A DNA stretch of 45,252 nucleotides from SXOA01 sp051004015 (GCA_051004015.1 JBPCKT010000111.1:1-45252), one strand, 5' to 3'. Shown: positions 22,536 to 30,268, counted from the stretch's first letter. Notes: a model not told the origin generated them from the sequence alone. A program made the numbers and translations.

Positions 22536-23744
22536 ATGGCCCGGCGTAAAATCGGTCTTTGGCTCATCGGCGCGAAGGGGGGAGTCGCCACCAGCGTCAC
22601 GGTCGGCCTCGTCGCTCTCCGCAAAGGTCTCGCCGGCAACTTCGGCCTCGTCACCCAGCTTCCACTTTTTGCCAACTTGGACCTGGCCCAGTGGCCGGAC
22701 TTCGTCATCGGCGGCCACGAAATCCGCCAGACGACGCTCCACGATGCTGCCCTGCTGCTGGCGAGCAACAACCACGCGCTCGACTCCGACCTCATCGCCA
22801 AGTGCAAGCCGGAGCTCGACAAGATTGACAAGAACACCCGCGACGGCACGCTGTTCAACGTCGGCAATCGAATTGAGCAGTTCGCTACCGACGAAGTGAA
22901 GAAACGGGCCGGCAAAGAAAGCCCCCGCGCCGCCATCGAGCGGATCCAGTCCGACCTGAAGGAGTTCGTGAAGGACAACAAGCTCGACCAGCTCATCGTC
23001 GTCAACCTCGCCTCCACCGAGCCGCCGGTGGACGAAGCGGCCATCCCCACAAAATGGAAAGACCTCGCCAGGCTCCTCGATAAGCCCAAGAAGTGCAGCC
23101 TCGGCGCGAGCAGCCTGTACGCCATCGCCACGCTCGAGCTCGGCTACCCCTTCATCAACTTCACCCCCTCGCTCGGCAGCGCCCCAGCCGCCATTTGCGA
23201 GCTGGCGATGGAGAAGGACACCTGCCACATGGGGCACGACGGCAAAACGGGGGAGACGCTGCTCAAGAGCGCCCTGGCCCCGATGTTTGCCGCCCGCAAC
23301 CTGCAGGTGATGAGCTGGGTGGGGCACAACATCTTCGGCAACATGGACGGCAAGGTGCTGGACGACCCGGCCAACAAAAAGACCAAGGTCCGGAGCAAGG
23401 ACCACCTGCTCCATCAAATCCTCGGCTACTCGCCGCAAACGCTCGTCACCATCGAATACATCGAAAGTCTCGGCGACTGGAAAACCGCCTGGGACCACAT
23501 CCACTTCCGCGGCTTCCTCGGCACGCCGATGACCCTGCAGTTCACCTGGCAAGGCTGCGACTCCCTCCTCGCCGCCCCCCTCGTCATCGACCTCGTCCGC
23601 CTCACCGAATGCGCCCACCGCCGCGGCGAGCGGGGCCTCCTCACCTTCCTCGCCAGCTTCTTCAAAAGCCCCCTCGGCATCAGCGAGAACGACTTCGTGC
23701 GGCAGTTTCAGATGCTGGAGGCATGGGTGAAGAAGGTGGGGTGA
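22536..23744 (+). CDS. ino1: myo-Inositol-1-phosphate synthase
   Basis: 402 aa. KIGLWLIGAKGGVATSVTVG is the N-terminal NAD-binding Rossmann motif of inositol-1-phosphate synthases. The catalytic half contains INFTPSLGSAPAAICELA, GHDGKTGETLLKSALAPMF and MSWVGHNIFGNMDGKVL, matching the family segment with the key lysines. It converts glucose-6-phosphate to inositol-3-phosphate with internal NAD redox. Its length is close to the archaeal/actinobacterial type and shorter than the eukaryotic one. Product uses could be inositol lipids or inositol-based solutes; nothing nearby decides. Transcribed alone, divergent from the aminotransferase with 150 bp between. Confidence 0.92.
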   Translation: MARRKIGLWLIGAKGGVATSVTVGLVALRKGLAGNFGLVTQLPLFANLDLAQWPDFVIGGHEIRQTTLHDAALLLASNNHALDSDLIAKCKPELDKIDKNTRDGTLFNVGNRIEQFATDEVKKRAGKESPRAAIERIQSDLKEFVKDNKLDQLIVVNLASTEPPVDEAAIPTKWKDLARLLDKPKKCSLGASSLYAIATLELGYPFINFTPSLGSAPAAICELAMEKDTCHMGHDGKTGETLLKSALAPMFAARNLQVMSWVGHNIFGNMDGKVLDDPANKKTKVRSKDHLLHQILGYSPQTLVTIEYIESLGDWKTAWDHIHFRGFLGTPMTLQFTWQGCDSLLAAPLVIDLVRLTECAHRRGERGLLTFLASFFKSPLGISENDFVRQFQMLEAWVKKVG

Positions 23745-23774
23745 GAGGCGTGGCTCGACGGGCGATGAGCGATG

Positions 23775-23803
23775 TTGAGAAACATTGCAACGGAGGCTAT
23801 ATT
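23775..23803 (+). promoter_or_regulatory. Sigma-70-type promoter
   Basis: TTGAGA (23775-23780), a 17-bp spacer, and TATATT (23798-23803) match TTGACA/TATAAT at five of six positions each. The predicted start near 23810 precedes the RBS GGAGGTGG and the ATG at 23870. Confidence 0.55.
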
Positions 23804-23869
23804 ACCCCGTCCTTTCGAGTTTGGCCTATTACAGCAGAGTATTGGTAGTAGGCGGCGGAGGTGGATCGC

Positions 23870-24529
23870 ATGTTCGGGCTCTTCAAGCGCAGTAATGGCA
23901 AAGATAGTGCGAAGCCGTCTCTGGACGCCATCCGCTTCGACACGACTGGGTACGAATCTGAAGGCGAGCCAGACCAAGGCGGTGTTCGGGTCTGGTTCAC
24001 ACCAGAAGGCGATGGTGTTGCGTTATACTTTTTTGGAAAATCCCCGGACCTTCTAGCCGACGCCCAGTCGGTCGCAGATTTGCGCGTGTTTTATGAAGGC
24101 GTCTTGAAGGCTGCGGGGGTGCGGTTGGTTGAGACTGAAGTATGCCGGGCGGGCGGGTGCCCCGCGGTGAGAGTTGTCTTCAAAACACCTCAGCAACCAT
24201 CCGGTATGACCTATGTCGGATCTCTCACCATCCCGTTCCGCGATTTCAGTTTCGTAATCAAGGTGCAAAGCGAGGAGTGGGGGACAACCGGAGGGCGAGA
24301 GGCAATACTGTTGGCCCGGCGATTAGCGACCGGTGAGGAGCCGTCGTTCAACGAAAATCGCATGTCGCTGCCGGGCTGGGAACCAGACGGGGCGGAGTTC
24401 GACGAGAGTTTCCCTGACCACCCAGTGTCCCGGGTGCGGCGCGTGCTCCGTCATGTTGCCGGATCGCTGTTGATCGAGCCAGCGGTCGTTCGGCTTCCAG
24501 GATTCCTGTTGCCGGAGCCCCACGCCTAA
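23870..24529 (+). CDS. Conserved-looking protein of unknown function
   Basis: 219 aa from ATG 23870, with GGAGGTGG at 23857-23864; GTG 23861 lies inside the RBS. No signal peptide. It begins MFGLFKRSNGKDS and contains VRVWFTPEGDGVALYFFG, SVADLRVFYEGVLKAAGVRL, GMTYVGSLTIPFRDFSFVIK and EEWGTTGGREAILLARRL, then HPVSRVRRVLRHVAGSL near the end. I recall similar soluble proteins of about this size in diverse bacteria, often near toxin/immunity loci, but no function. A good sigma-70 promoter precedes it, and the following genes are small accessory genes with toxin-antitoxin modules. Confidence 0.7.
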   Translation: MFGLFKRSNGKDSAKPSLDAIRFDTTGYESEGEPDQGGVRVWFTPEGDGVALYFFGKSPDLLADAQSVADLRVFYEGVLKAAGVRLVETEVCRAGGCPAVRVVFKTPQQPSGMTYVGSLTIPFRDFSFVIKVQSEEWGTTGGREAILLARRLATGEEPSFNENRMSLPGWEPDGAEFDESFPDHPVSRVRRVLRHVAGSLLIEPAVVRLPGFLLPEPHA

Positions 24530-24679
24530 TCACTCGACCCCCGCCAACTTCGCGTTTCGACCCAGCAGGAGTATTGGAAGAGCCGAGCGTCGCGATTCTA
24601 CGCGAGAGTTTCTTGATGGTGCCAATTACATTGCGTAGAATTACAGAAATCAAAAGTCGACGTCCCAAGAGCATTTGCC

Positions 24680-24937
24680 ATGAAAACCGACATCATGCGA
24701 GGCGAAGTCCAACGGCTAGTGCGTCAAGCACCGTTTCGCCCTTTTGTCCTGAGCCTGGAAAATGGCGACCGGGTCACGATTGAGCATCCGGAGAATATCG
24801 CCTTCGACCCCGGCGAAAATGGACACAAAGGGTCCACCGAATTCTACGTCATCACAGACAAGCTCCGCCTGTTCAGCACATTCGATGCTGTCACGAGCGC
24901 GGCTATTCTCGATGAAGAGGGCCGGATTGAGGAATAG
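24680..24937 (+). CDS. Small protein of unknown function
   Basis: 85 aa from ATG 24680 (or ATG 24695). The N-terminal half VQRLVRQAPFRPFVLSLENG and VTIEHPENIAFDPG resembles a short conserved type found in many planctomycetes and cyanobacteria (positions P-F-x-P-F followed by a D/N-G and an H-P motif), usually 80-100 aa and of unknown role. No signal peptide or membrane segment. It sits just upstream of the decayed higB, in the accessory stretch. Confidence 0.65.
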   Translation: MKTDIMRGEVQRLVRQAPFRPFVLSLENGDRVTIEHPENIAFDPGENGHKGSTEFYVITDKLRLFSTFDAVTSAAILDEEGRIEE

Positions 24938-25034
24938 ATTCCTCAACCTGGTTCAGCCCACCGCCACGGGGAACTCGCGTTAAGTATGCTGGCGGTGATG
25001 GACGCTCTGTGCCAGCAACACTACGACCCACCAA

Positions 25035-25221
25035 CTGGACCAGTTGAGTGCTGCCACAACATTGAAGTTTTCTCCGCGTACCCCCTGGAAATAGGCTGGA
25101 AGCCTTGAAAGGGGATCGTGCCGGGCAACACAGCATTCGCATCAACGATCAATTTCGTTTGTGCTTTGTTTGGACTGCTCAAGGACCAGAGAAAGTCGAA
25201 ATCGTGGATTACCACCGATAG
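25035..25221 (+). pseudogene. HigB-like toxin remnant, frameshifted and missing its N-terminus
   Basis: From 25075 to the stop at 25219-25221 the frame reads RVPPGNRLEALKGDRAGQHS, then IRINDQFRLCFVWT, then VEIVDYHR, which is the C-terminal two thirds of a HigB/RelE-family host-inhibition mRNA interferase. The preceding family segment LDQLSAATTLK is present but in another frame: one extra T in the run 25068-25071 shifts it, and removing one T joins the two halves. Upstream of 25035 no match to the HigB N-terminus is visible in any frame. The toxin is therefore almost certainly dead. The intact HigA-type antitoxin starts 9 nt after the stop. Confidence 0.8.
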
Positions 25222-25230
25222 GAAATAACG

Positions 25231-25548
25231 ATGGCAAAGAAACTAAAACCCATTCATCCCGGCCGGCATCTGCGGGAAGACTTTATGAAGCCGCTGGGCC
25301 TTTCCAGCAATGCCCTGGCCCGCGCACTCGAAGTCACCCCGGCTCGCATCAATGAGATCTTGCGCGGGCGGCGTGGCATCACCGCGGATACGGCGTTACG
25401 GCTCGCCCGTTTTTTCGGCACCGACGCGCAGAGCTGGTTGAATCTCCAAAGCCACTACGATCTTCAGTGCGCGGAAGATGCGGCGGGTAGGGCGATTAGA
25501 CGCATTCGCCCGTGTCAAACTGTGGGAAACCCGGGGGCGATGGCTTAA
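25231..25548 (+). CDS. higA: HigA-family antitoxin (HTH), partner toxin decayed
   Basis: 105 aa. LKPIHPGRHLREDFMKPLGL is the signature N-terminus of the HigA addiction-module antidote family. It is followed by a helix-turn-helix (SSNALARALEVTPARINEIL, then RGRRGITADTALRLARFFG) and DAQSWLNLQSHYDLQCAED. The helix-turn-helix binds the module's own promoter and the protein neutralises HigB. The gene appears intact and starts 9 nt after the broken higB. Retained alone, it may still act as a repressor or protect against other HigB toxins. The C-terminal extension after about residue 88 is less conserved. Confidence 0.9.
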   Translation: MAKKLKPIHPGRHLREDFMKPLGLSSNALARALEVTPARINEILRGRRGITADTALRLARFFGTDAQSWLNLQSHYDLQCAEDAAGRAIRRIRPCQTVGNPGAMA

Positions 25549-25567
25549 AGGATGGGTTTCCGGGGAG

Positions 25568-25578
25568 TATAATATAAT
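25568..25578 (+). promoter_or_regulatory. Overlapping tandem -10 elements before hicB
   Basis: TATAATATAAT contains two perfect TATAAT hexamers overlapping by one base, a striking AT island in GC-rich DNA, 42 bp before the hicB start. No good -35 is visible at the right distance, which fits a regulated or weak promoter. It probably drives the hicB gene separately from higA. Confidence 0.5.
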
Positions 25579-25619
25579 ACGCTACCGCTTCGCCTGCCCC
25601 GACTGTCGAGATCCCTTCC

Positions 25620-25907
25620 ATGTTGACCTATAAAGCCGCGTACCCATTCGTCGACGGCGGGGTTCACGCTCATGTCGTGGACTTTCCTGGTGCGATTACT
25701 TGCGGCTGTGATCTGGCCGAGGCGCGACGATTGCTTGCGTCCGCTCTCCGCGATCTGGCCGAATTATGCTTGGAGCGCGGGGAAGTGCTGCCAGTGCCGG
25801 ATCCCTCCCAGTCCGATCCGGATGCCGATGTGGAAGAGCCGCTCTATTTGCACCTGCGTGCCAGCACGGAGGTCGAGGTGATCCCGGCGGGCGTGGTGGT
25901 GGCGTGA
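25620..25907 (+). CDS. hicB: HicB-family antitoxin
   Basis: 95 aa. MLTYKAAYPFVDGGVHAHVV, DFPGAITCGCDLAEARRLLA, ALRDLAELCLERGEVLPVPD and DVEEPLYLHLRAS follow the HicB pattern (partial RNase-H-like fold, P-G-x-x-T/S-x-G-D-x-x-E-A). HicB proteins neutralise the HicA mRNA interferase and often repress their operon. No DNA-binding tail is obvious. The stop overlaps by four bases (GTGA) the start of a truncated hicA. The antitoxin-first gene order is one of the known arrangements. Confidence 0.85.
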   Translation: MLTYKAAYPFVDGGVHAHVVDFPGAITCGCDLAEARRLLASALRDLAELCLERGEVLPVPDPSQSDPDADVEEPLYLHLRASTEVEVIPAGVVVA

Positions 25908-25966
25908 AGCGGCGCTATCTGATTCGGCACCTGCGAAAGCACCGTTCCTGGCGTCCTCGCCGGTAG
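25904..25966 (+). pseudogene. HicA-like toxin, truncated to 20 codons
   Basis: The GTG at 25904 overlaps the hicB stop and begins VKRRYLIRHLRKH, the usual N-terminal helix of HicA. After 13 residues the sequence departs (RSWRPRR) and stops at 25964-25966. The following bases show no recognisable HicA core (no L-R-E-G-x-x-H-x segment) in any frame; instead hairpin repeats begin at about 25990. The toxin has thus lost its RNA-binding domain and catalytic His, leaving an orphan hicB. Confidence 0.65.
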
Positions 25967-25989
25967 AAATGCCCGTGTAATCATGGGCT

Positions 25990-26010
25990 CCACCGGCGCG
26001 CGGCCGGCGG
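25990..26010. repeat. Imperfect CCACCGGC hairpin, copy 1
   Basis: CCACCGGC (25990-25997), 5-nt loop, GCCGGCGG (26003-26010): one mismatch in the 8-bp stem. A better copy lies at 26055-26075. It sits just downstream of the hicA remnant. Confidence 0.5.
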
Positions 26011-26054
26011 GGGCGGGGAATTGTTCGCCGAAATCGTAGTGCAAAATCACCTGT

Positions 26055-26075
26055 CCACCGGCACGAGGCCGGTGG
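26055..26075. repeat. CCACCGGC hairpin, copy 2
   Basis: CCACCGGC (26055-26062), loop ACGAG, GCCGGTGG (26068-26075): perfect 8-bp stem. Same family as the element at 25990. Confidence 0.6.
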
Positions 26076-26116
26076 GGCAGAGGTGGAAAGGGGGCAGATA
26101 CGACTCCCTCAGGCCC

Positions 26117-26135
26117 GACCGACCTTGCGTCGGTC
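26117..26135. repeat. GACCGAC hairpin
   Basis: GACCGAC (26117-26123), loop CTTGC, GTCGGTC (26129-26135): perfect 7-bp stem. It has a different sequence from the two hairpins just before it, giving three small palindromes within 150 bp. I see no gene between 25967 and 26256. Confidence 0.55.
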
Positions 26136-26256
26136 AGTGAACTGATTGTGCACTAGCCAAAGCCGCCAACAACAATGGTCCCCGCCGACCTCGCGTCCGT
26201 GGAGCCCGTCATTCGGAAGTATCGCTTTGTTCCCGCGGATGTAATCCGGCTGCCGT

Positions 26257-26700
26257 CTAAATGTCTTCGACTTCAGGCAAGTCGCTAAAGAACTGTCGGA
26301 CGTCAAAGTTCGCAATCGTTCGTGCCAGTCTTAGCGGTGAGACGCCATGGGCGTTTTTGGCAAATGGATCAGCTCCATTTCCACGCAACAACGCAATCAC
26401 GTCACCGTTACCGCACGAATTAAACACGGCTCGGGAAAGTGGTGTATTTCCATGTCCATCGCGAGGATCGACTGCCACACCAGCTCTCAGCAACAACTGC
26501 ACGACTTCTTCCGCATTCTTTTGTGCGGCAAAGTGCAAAGGAGTCCAGCCGTCATCATCAGCGGAGCCAGCATCCATTCCCGATGCCAATAATTCCATTA
26601 CACGAGCGACATCACCGTCGCCAGCCGCATAATGCAATGGAGTTCGGCCGGCGCGATCGACGCCGGGCCGCTCCTTACGTTTCGGGACTTTTCCAGACAT
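26257..26700 (-). CDS. Ankyrin-repeat protein
   Basis: 147 aa made almost wholly of ankyrin repeats: DRAGRTPLHYAAGDGDVARV, DDDGWTPLHFAAQKNAEEVV, DGHGNTPLSRAVFNSCGNGD and NAHGVSPLRLARTIANFD. That is four units, each with the T/S-P-L turn. No signal peptide and no catalytic domain. Such stand-alone ankyrin proteins bind protein partners. It lies at the edge of the accessory stretch with toxin-antitoxin remnants, and small ankyrin proteins sometimes serve as immunity or inhibitor proteins, but nothing here proves that. Confidence 0.88.
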   Translation of the reverse strand: MSGKVPKRKERPGVDRAGRTPLHYAAGDGDVARVMELLASGMDAGSADDDGWTPLHFAAQKNAEEVVQLLLRAGVAVDPRDGHGNTPLSRAVFNSCGNGDVIALLRGNGADPFAKNAHGVSPLRLARTIANFDVRQFFSDLPEVEDI

Positions 26701-26768
26701 CGCAATTACTTACGCCATTAGCGCCGAACACCCAAGACGACCCCGCAGACCCCAACACATTTCATAGG

Positions 26769-27668
26769 CTACTTGACCAGCCCCCGCTTCCTCAAATAGC
26801 TCGCCACCAACTTGTCCACCGGGGTGTCGGTGCTGGTCATGAGGTAGTTCATGCCGCGGCGGTTGCAGAAGTCGCGGGCGCCGTCGATGAAGCTGGCGAG
26901 GGTCCGCTTGTATTTGTCCAGCAGCGGGCGGCTGACGGTTACTTCGGCCTGGTCGTTGTCCTCGCAATCGACGAGCTTGAGGTCCCCTTTCAGCTCGGGG
27001 CTGATTTCCTCGGGGCAGAGGACGTGGATGACGTAGACGTCCATCTGCTGGGCGACGAGGAAGCGGAGGGCCTTGTCGTATCCTTCCTTGTCCATCAGGT
27101 CGGTGATCAGGATGAAGATTCCCTTCCCCGTGTTCCGGACGCAGAAATTCTTGATGCCGGTCGTCAGTGGCACGTTCTCGCCCGCCTGGATGCCCCCCAT
27201 GTAGTCCATCATCCGCCACAGGCTGGCCCGGCCGCGGAGCGTGGGGCCGGGATTCTTGTGCGTGCTGCCGAGCGTTTCGATCTTCACGCGGGCCCCGCGA
27301 ATCAGGCCGATGAACCCCAGCGACGCCGCCAGTTGCCGGGCGTAGTCCAGCTTGGTCGGCTCGCCGAAATCCATGCTGCCGCTGGTGTCGATGAGGGCGA
27401 AGAAATGCAGGTCCTCCTCCTCCAGGAAGAGCTTGAGGAACAGCTTGTCGAGCCGGGCGTAGAGGTTCCAGTCGATGAACCGCAGATCGTCCCCCGCCAC
27501 ATAGTTGCGAAAATCGGCGAACTCCACGCTCTGCCCCTTCCGCTTGCTCTTGCGCTCCCCCTTCATGCGGCCGCGGAAAATCTTGCGGCTGACCAATTCC
27601 AGGCGCTCCAATTGAGCGAGTAATTGTGGGGGCAAAAGCTGGGTTGGCGAGGTGAGGGTGGACGGCAT
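26769..27668 (-). CDS. DUF58 domain protein (vWA-like)
   Basis: 299 aa. RMKGERKSKRKGQSVEFADF, YVAGDDLRFIDWNLYARLDK and LFLEEEDLHFFALIDTSGSM are classic DUF58; DTSGSM is a vWA MIDAS-type metal-binding motif. The C-terminal half carries the vWA-like fold (GKGIFILITDLMDKEGYDKA). DUF58 proteins usually sit with MoxR AAA+ ATPases and BatA/BatB-like membrane proteins and are thought to act in metal-dependent assembly or chaperone functions near the membrane. No MoxR gene is present here, which is unusual. The gene is downstream of the DUF1549/DUF1553 gene, separated by a 97-bp gap filled with an inverted repeat. Confidence 0.9.
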   Translation of the reverse strand: MPSTLTSPTQLLPPQLLAQLERLELVSRKIFRGRMKGERKSKRKGQSVEFADFRNYVAGDDLRFIDWNLYARLDKLFLKLFLEEEDLHFFALIDTSGSMDFGEPTKLDYARQLAASLGFIGLIRGARVKIETLGSTHKNPGPTLRGRASLWRMMDYMGGIQAGENVPLTTGIKNFCVRNTGKGIFILITDLMDKEGYDKALRFLVAQQMDVYVIHVLCPEEISPELKGDLKLVDCEDNDQAEVTVSRPLLDKYKRTLASFIDGARDFCNRRGMNYLMTSTDTPVDKLVASYLRKRGLVK

Positions 27669-27677
27669 AGGAATTGG

Positions 27678-27762
27678 AATGACGAAATCCGAATGGCGAA
27701 TGGCGAATGTAAGACGCCTGTCAACTCTTCAATTCGTCATTCGGAATTCGAATTTCGTCATT
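27678..27762. repeat. Imperfect inverted repeat with AATGACGAAAT arms
   Basis: Left arm 27678-27708 and right arm 27732-27762, 31 bp each, are inverse complements with a few mismatches: the left begins AATGACGAAATCCGAAT and the complement of the right begins AATGACGAAATTCGAAT. The arms contain short tandem units (GGCGAATGGCGAAT). The element fills the gap between the two minus-strand genes and looks like a dispersed MITE/REP-type repeat. Confidence 0.6.
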
Positions 27763-27765
27763 TCC

Positions 27766-29955
27766 TCAGTGGTTAAAGACAAATTCCAGCGAGTTCAGCA
27801 TCGTCCAGGCGAGATCTTCCAGGGCGGTGCGTCGGGCGGCGGAGTCGCCGGCCTTGCCGAGGTATTCTACCGCAACTTGGCGCTCTTCGCCCGTTGGGAG
27901 GCGGGAAAAGAGGTTGAGATACAGCTCGTCGGCAGCGCGGGCGTTGTCCGATTCCCGTTTAGCCAATTTCGCCACAAAACCGCTCTCGTGGGAGAGCTTT
28001 TCCTGCACCCGCTCGCTGTTGAGCAAATGCAGCACCTGGGCGACGCTCGGCTCGGTGACTCGCTCACATTCGCAAACCGTCTGCCGCGTGGGGCGGCCGA
28101 AGAGGCGGAGGAAATAGTGGTCCACCTGGCTGTCCCAAAGTTGAATCGCCCGCGAGCCGGCGGGAACCCCTTCGAATTTCTCGGGAACGCCGGTCGCCTG
28201 GCAAACAGCGTCGAGCAGAACTTCGGCATCCATCCGCTTGAGAAGGGCCCGCGAGTAGTTCTGCTCATCGCGGTTGTTGGTTGCGTTCGGCTTGGTGGAA
28301 TGCTGGTAGGTACGGGAGGCAGTGATAGACCGGATCAGCTCCCGCAGGTCGAACTTGCTGGCGGCGAGGTGGGCGGCGAGAGCATCGAGCAGCTCGGGAT
28401 TCGACGGCGGATTCGTCGCCCGGAAGTCATCGACCGGCTCGACGAGGCCACGGCCGAGGAGGGGCGCCCAAACGCGGTTGGACATGTTGCGGGCAAACCA
28501 GGGGTTGTCCGCGGCAGTGAGCCAGGCGGCGAGCTCGATGCGGCGGTCGCCGGCGACGTTCTTCTCCGGCATCGGCCGGCCAAGGGGATGAGCGGTAATC
28601 GGCTGGCCGGTACGAGGGTGCGTGGTCGCCGGTTCGCCGACTACCAACAGCACGTCCCCCAGCGGTGTCGTCTTCTGCTGGAGCTGCGTGAAATACGCGG
28701 TCATGCCGAAGTAATCGGTCTGGCTCCAGCGGTCGTACGGATGATGGTGGCAAGTGGCGCACTCAATCCGCACGCCGAGAAAGACCTGCGAAATCGTGCT
28801 CGCCGCCTGCCCCGGTTGCGAAGCCGTTTTGTAGATGTACCCCTGCGGACTTTCCGCCAGCGGGCCTGACGCAGTGATGACCTCGCGAGCGAATTGGTCG
28901 AGCGGTTTGTTCTTGGCGAGCCCCTCGCGAATCCAGTGGTACTCATCGTAAGCAGCCTTGTGGCCGAGCACCTGCCGATCCACCCGCAACAGGTCCGCCC
29001 ATTTGAGGGCCCAGTAATCGGCGAACTCCGGCCGCTTTAACAGCTCATCGACCAACGACTTCCTTTTCTCGGCGCTGGTGTCGGCAATAAACCGTCGAGC
29101 TTCGTCGGCAGTCGGCAGCGTGCCAATGAGGTCGAGGTAAACCCGCCGCAAATACTCGGCATCGCTGCAAACTTCGGCCGGGACGATATTGAGCTGTTTC
29201 AGGCGGCGGTAGACATGCTGGTCGATGAAATTGTTTCCGACAACCTGCGGGTAAGGCTCGATCTTCTCGGCCCGCGGTATGAGGACATGGAACACATCCA
29301 CTTCGTTCGCATAGCTGGCCATCACGGCGACAACCCCCGGCGTTTGTCCCGCGGTGACGATACCTTCCTCGCTCACCGACGCCAGGCCGTCATTGTTCGA
29401 TTGGAACTTCGCCAGCCGCGTGACATCCTGCTTCTTTCCATCGGTCAGTGTCGCCGTTACCACGAGCTGCCGCGTCTGCCCCATCGTCAAAGTTTCTTCG
29501 TGCGGCGCAAGCTCAATCTTCACCGCCTTGGGGTCGCTCGCGGAGCCGACCGGCAGACCGGCGGCGATCCAGCTACGAAGCGTTTCGTATTCCGGCCGAT
29601 CCGGCAGAATCCGCACTCCGCCCCCATGCGGCTGACCTCCACTCACTTTGAGGAGCAGCAGGCTCTTCTCCGCGGCGGAGGGAAAGACCCGCCGCCCCCG
29701 CCCCTCCATCGTGATGGCCCGATAATCCGCCGGTGGATCGAAGCCAAATACCGACAGTTTGAATCCGTTTTGTCCTTCCGCCTTCCCATGGCAGCCCGAC
29801 GCATTGCAGCCGAACTTGGAGAGGATGGGGACGATGTCGTTTTCGAAATTGAGCGGCTGCGATTTTGATTCCTCGGCCCAACCCGGTGGAAACGAAAACA
29901 ACATTCCCACCATTGCGGCACAAAGACAGAACGCGGCTCGCAGGGGGGAGTACAT
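27766..29955 (-). CDS. DUF1549/DUF1553 (PSD1-type) protein with cytochrome-like motif and Big2-like domain
   Basis: 729 aa with a signal peptide (about 1-27). N-terminal PSCyt-like part: KFGCNASGCHGKAEG (C50-x4-C55-H56, a haem-c-like site with one extra residue versus C-x2-C-H) and LKVSGGQPHGGG. About 145-230: a Big2-like Ig fold (LTMGQTRQLVVTATLTDGKK, VTAGQTPGVVAVMA). Then DUF1549 (FIDQHVYRRLKQLNI, YLRRVYLDLIGTLPT) and DUF1553 (ELAAWLTAADNPWFARNMSN, ALLKRMDAEVLLDAV), with ECATCHHHPYDRW near residue 395 as a second C-x2-C-H. This architecture is nearly exclusive to planctomycetes and relatives, where it is massively expanded. Its role is unproven, possibly periplasmic redox or polysaccharide-related. 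The usual partner DUF1501 gene is absent downstream; a DUF58 gene follows instead. Confidence 0.92.
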   Translation of the reverse strand: MYSPLRAAFCLCAAMVGMLFSFPPGWAEESKSQPLNFENDIVPILSKFGCNASGCHGKAEGQNGFKLSVFGFDPPADYRAITMEGRGRRVFPSAAEKSLLLLKVSGGQPHGGGVRILPDRPEYETLRSWIAAGLPVGSASDPKAVKIELAPHEETLTMGQTRQLVVTATLTDGKKQDVTRLAKFQSNNDGLASVSEEGIVTAGQTPGVVAVMASYANEVDVFHVLIPRAEKIEPYPQVVGNNFIDQHVYRRLKQLNIVPAEVCSDAEYLRRVYLDLIGTLPTADEARRFIADTSAEKRKSLVDELLKRPEFADYWALKWADLLRVDRQVLGHKAAYDEYHWIREGLAKNKPLDQFAREVITASGPLAESPQGYIYKTASQPGQAASTISQVFLGVRIECATCHHHPYDRWSQTDYFGMTAYFTQLQQKTTPLGDVLLVVGEPATTHPRTGQPITAHPLGRPMPEKNVAGDRRIELAAWLTAADNPWFARNMSNRVWAPLLGRGLVEPVDDFRATNPPSNPELLDALAAHLAASKFDLRELIRSITASRTYQHSTKPNATNNRDEQNYSRALLKRMDAEVLLDAVCQATGVPEKFEGVPAGSRAIQLWDSQVDHYFLRLFGRPTRQTVCECERVTEPSVAQVLHLLNSERVQEKLSHESGFVAKLAKRESDNARAADELYLNLFSRLPTGEERQVAVEYLGKAGDSAARRTALEDLAWTMLNSLEFVFNH

Positions 29956-30099
29956 AGGCGGGAATTTTCAGGCGGGAAATTCGGCGGGGAGCCAGTCTTC
30001 CACCGACTCGACTCATCCATCTATGTTAATGCATGGATGGAGCGCGGAGCAAGAGAATCCCGGCAATCCCGGTTGGCGACATCCAATCCGCGGAAATAA

Positions 30100-30240
30100 A
30101 GAGGGGCTCACAGAGAAGCGCGGAGACAAAAGGAGAAGGAGATAGGCAAAATGATGGGAGCAGAATTCTTATCATTTTGCCTTCCATCATTTTGCCAATC
30201 TCTGCCGCTGCTCCTCCCCTCTGTGCCTCCGTGCCTCCGT
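30100..30240. repeat. Intergenic repeat cluster upstream of recQ
   Basis: GGCAAAATGATGG (30145-30157) is a perfect 13-bp inverse complement of CCATCATTTTGCC (30184-30196), and its first 11 bases can instead pair with ATCATTTTGCC at 30171-30181. Flanking these are CACAGAGAAGCGCGGAGAC-like and CTCTGTGCCTCCGTGCCTCC sequences that are also roughly inverse complements. The 313-bp gap between the DUF1549 gene and recQ (29956-30268) contains no gene. Confidence 0.55.
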
Positions 30241-30268
30241 GTGAGAAATTCTTCAAGGGAGCCGTCCG

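Noticed and set aside
22461..23618. 385-codon minus-strand ORF
   Set aside because: Antisense of inositol-phosphate synthase.
25990..26135. CRISPR-like repeats
   Set aside because: Only two copies of one palindrome and one of another, with no regular spacers.
27652..28869. 405-codon plus-strand ORF
   Set aside because: Antisense of the DUF1549/DUF1553 gene and the inverted repeat.
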